Source of the DNA: Comamonadaceae bacterium
GTDB lineage: Bacteria; Pseudomonadota; Gammaproteobacteria; Burkholderiales; Burkholderiaceae_C
DNA: 11,060 nucleotides
Assembly (NCBI GenBank): GCA_947460065.1
Contig: CANHGF010000053.1
Span: forward strand, 1 to 11,060
Direction: 5' to 3'
The stretch's first letter is position 1; the number at the start of each line of letters is the position of its first letter. Positions 6,186-11,060 of the stretch are shown here, piece after piece. Under the pieces are notes generated by a model, which was not told the origin of the DNA, did not search any database, and was given only the letters and a program-made list of their open reading frames with translations. A program made the translations under genes and the position numbers.

Positions 6186-7366
6186 CAGGCTGGTTCTTCG
6201 AAGGGCAGGCCTACAAAGTTTTCAGCGTAGGTCAGAGCGCCGGTGGGGTCGGTGGTCATGTACCTAAGCCGCTCTCTTTGGGCTCGCCAGTTGAATTCGC
6301 TGGTGTCCGGAAAGCGGTGCAGCAGGGTGCACATATCGGCTGAGAATCGCTGGACCTGCCAGACGCGCTTGAGCGCAGTTTCCGAGTAGCGATCGAGCGG
6401 TCCGCGGTCGCCGCGCTGGTAAAAGGCGCTGAAAGCTGGCGCCAGGATGCTGATGTCGGCCAGCGCCGAATTGAGGCCTTTGGCGCCTGTGGGCGGCACG
6501 ATATGGGCTGCGTCCCCGGCCATGAACAGCTGACCGTACTGCATAGGCTCGATCACGAAGTTTTTCATCGCCGTCACGCTCTTTTGGGTGATGCGCCCTT
6601 CGATCAAAGCCGGGCGGTCCGGCACGTCCATGCGGGTGTGCAACTCGCTCCATACCCGGTCGTCTGACCAGTTGTCGGACTTGTCGTCAACCGGGCATTG
6701 CAGGTAGAGCCGGCTGATTTCGGGGGCCCGGAAGCTGCTCATCGCAAAGCCGCGCTCGTGGCAGCTGTAGGCGACTTCCAGCGACGGCGGGGCCACCTCG
6801 GCCAGTATGCCCAGCCAGGCAAACGGGTAGTTCTCTTCGTAGACCTTGAGCACGCCTTCCGGGATGGCCTGTTTGCAAGGGCCGTGGTAGCCGTCGCAGC
6901 CGGCAATGAAGTCGCAGCTGAGCTCGTGCTCCTGGCCATCTTTGAGGAAGTACACCCGGGGCTGCTTGGTGTCAACGCCGGTGATGCGGGTCACCGGGGT
7001 GTCGAACAAGATCTCTTGCCCGGCCTGGGCATGGGCCTGGAGCAGATCGCTCACGATTTCATACTGGGGATAGATGGTGAAGCAGCGCTGGGTCATGCCC
7101 GCAAAATCAACCCGGTGACCCTGTCCGTCAAAACGGAAGTCGGTCTGCTCGACGATCAGCCCGATGTCTTTGAGGCGTTGACCCAGCCCCACCTTTTCAA
7201 GCAGGGCCACCGCGCCGTGCTCCAGGCCGCCGGCCCGCATGCGGGTGCCCACATGGTCGCGGTTGCCCCTCTCCAAAACCACCGAGGAGATTCCGGCCAG
7301 TCGCAGCATGTGCGAGAGCAGAAGCCCGGCCGGTCCGGCGCCAACAATGGCCACTTGTGTGTGCAT
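6185..7366 (-). CDS. pobA: 4-hydroxybenzoate 3-monooxygenase (PobA-family FAD hydroxylase)
   Basis: A 393-aa cytoplasmic class A flavin monooxygenase. The family turns 4-hydroxybenzoate, NAD(P)H and O2 into protocatechuate, feeding the protocatechuate ring-cleavage pathways. Visible motifs are GAGPAG (9-14, FAD), R44 in RAG, the DG motif in GCDGYHG (156-162) and GDAAHIVPPTGAKG (284-297). From memory of the Pseudomonas fluorescens enzyme, substrate residues Tyr201, Ser212, Arg214, Arg220, Tyr222, Pro293 and Thr294 correspond to Y200, S211, R213, R219, Y221, P292 and T293. The Tyr385 position is F384 (AENFVGLPF), a notable change, and the NADPH-contacting Tyr38 is H38 while R33 is kept. Length matches the family (about 394 aa). 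The ATG lies 5 bases after the Bug gene stop with only a weak GAAG upstream, so translation is probably coupled. The family is near certain; the exact substrate is less so given F384. Confidence 0.88.
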   Translation of the reverse strand: MHTQVAIVGAGPAGLLLSHMLRLAGISSVVLERGNRDHVGTRMRAGGLEHGAVALLEKVGLGQRLKDIGLIVEQTDFRFDGQGHRVDFAGMTQRCFTIYPQYEIVSDLLQAHAQAGQEILFDTPVTRITGVDTKQPRVYFLKDGQEHELSCDFIAGCDGYHGPCKQAIPEGVLKVYEENYPFAWLGILAEVAPPSLEVAYSCHERGFAMSSFRAPEISRLYLQCPVDDKSDNWSDDRVWSELHTRMDVPDRPALIEGRITQKSVTAMKNFVIEPMQYGQLFMAGDAAHIVPPTGAKGLNSALADISILAPAFSAFYQRGDRGPLDRYSETALKRVWQVQRFSADMCTLLHRFPDTSEFNWRAQRERLRYMTTDPTGALTYAENFVGLPFEEPA

Positions 7367-7371
7367 GAGCT

Positions 7372-8346
7372 TCAGTCCAGTTTGGCGCCGGAATCTTTGA
7401 CCACTTTGCTCCAGCGGGCCAGTTCGATCTGGATGTAGGCCCGAAATTGGTCCGGGGTGTCGCCGATCGGCACCGAACCGATTTCCTGCATGCGGGCCTG
7501 GAAGGCAGGCTCGCGGACAATTTTCTGGGTGGCTGCAGCCAGGCGGCTGATGATCTCAGGCGGGGTTTTGGCTGGCGCCACCAGGCCGTTCCAGGGGCCC
7601 GATTCATAGCCGGTCAGCCCCAGCTCTGCGAGGGTTGGGACATCGGGCAAAGGGTTCTGCCGGGTGGCGCTGGTCACCGCCAGGCCGCGCAGACGGCCAG
7701 AACGGATGTGCGGCAGCGCGTCGTACATGTTGTTGAAGGAAATCGGGATTTCGCCGCTGATCGAGGCCACCGCCAGTGGCGCACCGCCCTTGAAGGGCAC
7801 ATGGATCATGTTGACCCCGGCCATGGACTTGAACAACTCGCCCGACATATGGGTGGTGCTGGCCACCCCGCCCGAGCCGAAGGCGTACTTGCCGGGCTCC
7901 TTCTTGAGCAAGGCAATCAACTCGGGCACCGTCTTGGCCGGGAAGGACGCGTGCACCAGCAGCACTTGCGCGTTGCTGGCCACATTGCTGATCGGCGCCA
8001 GATCACGCAGCGCGTCGTAGGGAATCTTGGGCATCAGTGCCGGCATCACCGTGTGCGGCCCGGTGGAGGACATCAGCAGGGTGTAGCCATCGGCCGGTGC
8101 CTTGGCCACAAAGTCGGTGGCGATCACGCCGCCGGCGCCGGCCTTGTTCTCGACCACCACGCTTTGGCCCAGGAGCTCTTGCAATCGTGTGGCCGTCATC
8201 CGTGCCACCGCGTCGGTATTACCTCCGGCCGGGAAGGGCACCACGATTTTGATCGGCCGGTTGGGCCAGTCCTGTGCCAAAGCTGCGCCTCCCAGGGCCG
8301 ATGTGATGGTCCAGACCAGTAGAGCCGTCCATTTTGAAAGAGTCAT
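7372..8346 (-). CDS. Bug/TctC-family tripartite tricarboxylate transporter substrate-binding protein
   Basis: A 324-aa exported solute-binding protein. Residues 1-24 form a clear Sec signal peptide with cleavage after ALA (ALA|QDWP). The mature start WPNRPIKIVVPFPAGG, then ENKAGAGG, GYTLLMSS, VPFKGGAPLAVASISG and the LAVTSATR / PDVPTLAELG pair are hallmarks of the Bug family, which is greatly expanded in Burkholderiales. These proteins bind carboxylates and other small organic compounds in the periplasm for TctA/TctB-type carriers; neither subunit is encoded here, so this is an orphan receptor that must use a carrier encoded elsewhere or act as a sensor. AAGGAA lies about 10 bases before the ATG. 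The pobA-like gene follows after 5 bases, suggesting the ligand is an aromatic acid handled by that enzyme, which is inference. The ligand cannot be read from sequence. Confidence 0.93.
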   Translation of the reverse strand: MTLSKWTALLVWTITSALGGAALAQDWPNRPIKIVVPFPAGGNTDAVARMTATRLQELLGQSVVVENKAGAGGVIATDFVAKAPADGYTLLMSSTGPHTVMPALMPKIPYDALRDLAPISNVASNAQVLLVHASFPAKTVPELIALLKKEPGKYAFGSGGVASTTHMSGELFKSMAGVNMIHVPFKGGAPLAVASISGEIPISFNNMYDALPHIRSGRLRGLAVTSATRQNPLPDVPTLAELGLTGYESGPWNGLVAPAKTPPEIISRLAAATQKIVREPAFQARMQEIGSVPIGDTPDQFRAYIQIELARWSKVVKDSGAKLD

Positions 8347-8373
8347 GGGGCAGTCTTTCCTTGCAGTTGCTTT

Positions 8374-8387
8374 GAGCGTGTTCGCTC
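8374..8387. promoter_or_regulatory. Short inverted repeat in the leader of the Bug-pobA unit
   Basis: GAGCG and CGCTC form a perfect 5-bp inverted repeat around a 4-base centre, 28 bases upstream of the Bug start codon. It could be an operator half-site pair or a small leader hairpin. It is short enough to occur by chance. Confidence 0.2.
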
Positions 8388-8402
8388 TGTTGGTTCAGTT
8401 TG

Positions 8403-8429
8403 ATTATTGGGTAAATCCTGGCGTCCCAA
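8403..8429 (-). promoter_or_regulatory. Possible sigma-70 promoter for the Bug-pobA unit
   Basis: On the minus strand TTGGGA (8424-8429) and AATAAT (8403-8408) resemble -35 and -10 boxes, but their spacer is only 15 bases. They lie in the 119-base gap between the aldo/keto reductase and the Bug gene, where a second transcription unit would start. A 6-bp stem (AAGACC 8428-8433 with GGTCTT 8456-8461) in the same gap could separate the two units, though it lacks a T-run. Confidence 0.25.
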
Positions 8430-8465
8430 GACCACCCGTGGCAGGGGTTTTCCTGGGTCTTTGAC

Positions 8466-9428
8466 TCACGCGCTTTCCCAGTGCTCCAGCATGCGCCTGC
8501 GCATGGCGGCGTCGGGGATGGTCCCGCGTGCAGCGCCAAGGTTGTCTCGGGCGTATTCAGGCCGGTCGGTGCCGGGGATGACCACGGTCACCGCCGGGTG
8601 GCCGATCAGGAACTTCAGGAAGTACTGGGCCCAACTGCTGCAGCCCAGCTCCTTGGCGAAATCGGGCAACGGGCGGTCCTTGGCTTTGGCAAACAGGCGG
8701 TTGCGACCGAAGGGCAGGTTGATGATCACGGCCAGGCCCCGGTCCTGCGCCAGCGGCAAGATGCGCTGCTCGGCCAGGCGGTTGTCGATCGCGTAGTCGA
8801 TTTGGATGAAGTCGATTTTTTCGTTCATCATGATGCGCTCGAACTCAGGGTGGGTGCGCTCAAACGAGGTGGTGATGCCGGTGTAGCGCACCTTGCCTTC
8901 CTCTCGCAGCCTGCGTATAGTTTTTAGGTGGGTTTGGGTGTCGCGCACGTTGTGGACCTGCAGCAGGTCCAGCCGCGATACGCCGAGGTCGGCAAAGGTT
9001 TGCGTCACCTGTTTGACGCCGGCCTCCTCGCCCATGGTGCTGATCTTGGAGGCCAGGAAGACGCGTTCGCGCACCGCCGGCTCGACCAGCCGCAGCACCT
9101 CGCCCAGGCGCTTTTCGGCGCGGCCGTAGGTGGGCGCGGTGTCGATCATCGCGCCGCCACCGCCGATCAGCGCGCTCATGCTTTGCGCCAGGACCGGGAT
9201 CCTGGGATCCTGGGCTTCAATGTCATAAATCACTGCGGTGCCCGAGCCTATGACTGGGATCATTTCACCGCTCGATGGAATCGGGCGCCTGAGCACCGGC
9301 CCTTCATTGGCCAGCGCGGGCAGGGCCGGTGCGAGCAGACCGGCTGCGGCCAGGCGGCCGGCCTGGCGCAGGAAGTCGCTGCGGCTGAGCTTGTGGCCCT
9401 GTTGGGCAAGTGAAGTGCTAGCGCTCAT
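8466..9428 (-). CDS. Aldo/keto reductase with N-terminal export-like segment
   Basis: A 320-aa aldo/keto reductase. Counting from the chosen ATG, the catalytic tetrad is D96 and Y101 (in MIDTAPTYGRAEKRLGE), K128 (FLASKIS) and H159 (LLQVHN); a late PGTDRPEYARDN segment matches the NADPH-binding end of the barrel. Such enzymes reduce aldehydes or ketones with NADPH, but the substrate here is unknown. Residues 14-40 form an n-region (KLSRSDFLRQAG) and hydrophobic stretch (LAAAGLLAPALPALA) like a Tat signal, except that the second arginine is Ser (codon AGC). The ATG at 9428 is chosen over an upstream TTG at 9449 because AGGAG lies 8 bases before it. The transporter gene ends 17 bases upstream, so the two are probably co-transcribed. 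Whether the enzyme is exported is uncertain. Confidence 0.9.
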   Translation of the reverse strand: MSASTSLAQQGHKLSRSDFLRQAGRLAAAGLLAPALPALANEGPVLRRPIPSSGEMIPVIGSGTAVIYDIEAQDPRIPVLAQSMSALIGGGGAMIDTAPTYGRAEKRLGEVLRLVEPAVRERVFLASKISTMGEEAGVKQVTQTFADLGVSRLDLLQVHNVRDTQTHLKTIRRLREEGKVRYTGITTSFERTHPEFERIMMNEKIDFIQIDYAIDNRLAEQRILPLAQDRGLAVIINLPFGRNRLFAKAKDRPLPDFAKELGCSSWAQYFLKFLIGHPAVTVVIPGTDRPEYARDNLGAARGTIPDAAMRRRMLEHWESA

Positions 9429-9445
9429 GGGTCTTTCTCCTGAAG

Positions 9446-10768
9446 TCAATTCGAAGTTGAGCTTGGGGCCTTGGCGTCCGCTGTCGGCTCAGCCAGGCGC
9501 CGCTGCATGCGGCCCAGGCGTATCACCATCACCGCCCAGCCCACCGCCACTACCGCTGCCAGAGCGGCCACATGGGCCGCGTCCTGCAAGGCTTGGCGCA
9601 GGCCGGTGTAGACCCAGCCGCTGGCCGCATCGGCCCCGCGAAACACGGTGGTGTCGATGAAACTTTTGGACTTGTACATCTGCTCGCGGGGCAAAACGGT
9701 GAACAAGGTCTCGCGCGCCGGGTTGGCCAGGGCAAATTCGGTGGCCCGCTTGGCCGCCTGAAAGCCGATGATCACCGCCAGCACCGGCGCCACTGCCAGC
9801 AGGGCAAAGCCGGCGGCGGTAACCGCTGCCAGCGCCGCCAGTGCCACGCCGGCGCCAAAGCGGCTGAGCAGCCGACCGGTCAGCAGCAATTGCACCGCCA
9901 GCGTGCTCAGGCCCACACTCAGATCGATCAGCGCAAAAACCCGTGTGCGCTCGGCCGGGCTGTCAAAAGCGCCAGCGACGATGGCCGCCTGCTGAAAATA
10001 CAGGAAGGTGCTGGTCAGCGAGAGCAGCGCCACATGGGCGCAGATCAGCATCAGGTAGCGCGAACGCAAAATCTCGGTCAGGCCGCCCCAGGCTCCGCCG
10101 CCCAGGGCTCGGTCAGCCTGATCCGCCGGCTCAGGCGCCGCTGCAGGGTCGGCCGGCAGGCTGACGCGGTCCAGCGCGCCCGCGCAGCGGGTCGCCACCT
10201 CCAGCAGCAAGGCTGAAATCAGCAGCAGCTGCGCCGGACCCAGCGGCACCACCGCCACCGCGGTGATCAAAGGCCCCAGCAGCGCGCCCGCGGTGCCGCC
10301 GGCGGCAATAAAGCCAAACAGCCGCCGGCCCCGCTCATAGCCGAAGCGCTCGGACATGAAGCCCCAGAACACCGTGACCACAAAGAGGTTGAACACGCTG
10401 ACCCAGACAAACAGCGCGCGGGCCACATACACCCGCTCGATATCGAGCCGCAGCAGCAGCCAGAACAGGATCAGCGAGATGGCGAAAAAGCGATAGACCC
10501 AGGGGATGAAGCGGCGCCTTGGAAGGCGCTGCACCACCGCACCAAAGGCGGGCGTGGCCGCCAACATCACAAAAAATGTGGCGGTGAACAGCCACTGGAG
10601 ATTGCCAACGCCTGCGGCCACACCCATCTCGTCGCGCAGGGGGCGCAAGATGTAATAGGCGCACAGCAAGAAAAAGAAGTAGGCGAATGCCCAGATCAGG
10701 GCCTTGGCTTCGCCGGGCTGGATCTTGAGGATACGGCGCAGGCCGGGCTCGATGTGGCGGGTGATCAT
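9446..10768 (-). CDS. NTT/TLC-like (NTP/NDP exchange type) MFS membrane transporter
   Basis: A 440-aa polytopic inner-membrane protein with about 11-12 hydrophobic segments, starting at about 22-40, 58-78, 90-108, 120-137, 150-170 and 178-193, then a Pro/Ala-rich cytoplasmic loop (205-228), and further segments at 238-258, 278-297, 304-325, 327-340 and 398-416. Sequence marks of the bacterial COG3202-like group are RPLRDEMG after segment 1 and, near the end, NPARETLFTVLPREQMYKSKSFIDT with a following RGAD. The founding members are ATP/ADP translocases of Rickettsia and Chlamydia; free-living bacteria carry relatives of unknown substrate. No clear Shine-Dalgarno is seen; a 6-bp hairpin (GGCAGG/CCTGCC, 10772-10793) ends three bases before the ATG. 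A general MFS assignment is safe; nucleotide transport is not shown. Confidence 0.8.
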   Translation of the reverse strand: MITRHIEPGLRRILKIQPGEAKALIWAFAYFFFLLCAYYILRPLRDEMGVAAGVGNLQWLFTATFFVMLAATPAFGAVVQRLPRRRFIPWVYRFFAISLILFWLLLRLDIERVYVARALFVWVSVFNLFVVTVFWGFMSERFGYERGRRLFGFIAAGGTAGALLGPLITAVAVVPLGPAQLLLISALLLEVATRCAGALDRVSLPADPAAAPEPADQADRALGGGAWGGLTEILRSRYLMLICAHVALLSLTSTFLYFQQAAIVAGAFDSPAERTRVFALIDLSVGLSTLAVQLLLTGRLLSRFGAGVALAALAAVTAAGFALLAVAPVLAVIIGFQAAKRATEFALANPARETLFTVLPREQMYKSKSFIDTTVFRGADAASGWVYTGLRQALQDAAHVAALAAVVAVGWAVMVIRLGRMQRRLAEPTADAKAPSSTSN

Positions 10769-10941
10769 GTGGGCAGGGTCTCAAACACCTGCCGCAGTGT
10801 CCGAGCCCGATGCGTCAGGGACAAGCGGTAGATACCCGAGGCATTGCGCTGGCTTCAGGGTGTCCCGCCCGTGACTTTTTGGGCCTAATCCATGCCGAGC
10901 GCTAAGTCAGAACGCCGCTGAACCCCGAATAATCGCCAAGC
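10769..10941. promoter_or_regulatory. 173-base divergent intergenic region between transporter and GST genes
   Basis: Both flanking genes start at this gap, so it must hold two promoters unless the transporter is read from further away. On the plus strand AATAAT at 10928-10933 resembles a -10 box and lies only 8 bases before the GST ATG, which has no Shine-Dalgarno. No convincing -35 box precedes it. The transporter side has the hairpin at 10772-10793 and no recognisable promoter boxes. No operator was identified. Confidence 0.35.
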
Positions 10942-11060
10942 ATGAGCACCCCCCCCATCCTTCACCACTTCGAAGCCTCGCCCTTTGCCGAGAAAATTCG
11001 CGCCGTCCTGGGCCTCAAACGCATGGCTTGGCGCTCGGTGCTGATCCCCATGGCCATGCC
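10942..11060 (+). CDS. Glutathione S-transferase family protein, N-terminal part (cut by window end)
   Basis: Thirty-nine codons are visible from the ATG at 10942, then the window ends. The start ILHHFEASPFAEKIRAVLGLK matches the thioredoxin-fold N-terminus of bacterial glutathione S-transferases, where a short beta strand leads to SPF-x-EKIR, the start of helix 1 that carries the catalytic Ser or Cys region. Here the position often held by Cys is Ala (SPFAEK), so the Ser is the likely glutathione-contacting residue. A run of eight C bases lies at codons 3-5. The protein is cytoplasmic by family; substrate unknown. It is the only plus-strand gene in the window and is divergent from the transporter. 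Confidence 0.8.
   Translation, partial: MSTPPILHHFEASPFAEKIRAVLGLKRMAWRSVLIPMAM

Noticed and set aside
9196..9214. Tandem 8-mer GGGATCCT x2 plus GGG inside the aldo/keto reductase gene
   Set aside because: Only two copies and a partial third, in a region where the reading frame and domain continue normally. It could in principle slip out of frame, but two copies are too few to call a phase-variable tract.
9429..9449. TTG at 9449 as start of the aldo/keto reductase
   Set aside because: The ATG at 9428 has AGGAG 8 bases upstream; the TTG would overlap the transporter gene and lacks a ribosome-binding site.
10948..10955. Run of eight C bases at the start of the GST gene as a phase-variation tract
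   Set aside because: It lies in Thr-Pro-Pro codons of a GC-rich gene, is short, and the gene is not a surface protein, so chance is the simpler explanation.
1..11060. CRISPR arrays, tRNA or rRNA genes, insertion sequences
   Set aside because: No regularly spaced repeats, cloverleaf-like sequence, conserved rRNA segments or transposase frames were seen on either strand.

Overview
The window looks like the chromosome of a betaproteobacterium, most likely Burkholderiales and probably Comamonadaceae. The grounds are a Bug/TctC-type periplasmic binding protein beside an aromatic hydroxylase, GC-rich coding sequence on the right side, an NTT-like transporter next to an aldo/keto reductase, and a CCCTCTCCC/GGGAGAGGG REP-like palindrome. 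The genus cannot be fixed from this sequence. All genes but one lie on the minus strand. No RNA gene, CRISPR array, transposase or integrase was seen.

Left half (39-5862, minus): five tightly packed genes of one apparent operon, read from 5862 down to 39. In order they encode a 691-aa coiled-coil protein with a central membrane hairpin, a 363-aa soluble coiled-coil protein, a 329-aa bactofilin-like beta-helix protein with a helical extension, a 150-aa four-helix membrane protein, and a 390-aa SPFH protein of the YdjI/'virion core protein' type with a C-terminal GYF_2-like domain. Gaps are 22, 1, 10 and 7 bases, each start having a ribosome-binding site or stop/start coupling. No enzyme, nuclease or toxin domain is visible. 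The set looks structural: a scaffold at the inner membrane. This is the best candidate for an undescribed system, possibly of the envelope-stress type by analogy with the SPFH/PspA gene groups of other bacteria. The analogy is inference. The operon's GC content in sampled lines (about 50-53%) is below that of the right side (63-77%), and related REP-like hairpins in opposite orientation lie on both flanks.

Middle (5863-6184): a 322-base gap with one strong 9-bp REP-like palindrome, weaker hairpins and the presumed operon promoter region.

Right half (6185-10768, minus): a catabolic and transport group. An NTT/MFS-like membrane protein is followed 17 bases later by an aldo/keto reductase with an N-terminal export-like segment whose twin-arginine motif has become Arg-Ser. 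After 119 bases come an orphan Bug receptor and, 5 bases on, a 4-hydroxybenzoate 3-monooxygenase (PobA family) that has Phe where the reference enzyme has Tyr385. The Bug protein probably binds an aromatic or other organic acid related to the PobA substrate, but no TctA/TctB membrane subunits and no PobR-like regulator are in the window.

Right edge: a divergent plus-strand glutathione S-transferase gene starts at 10942 and is cut by the window end.
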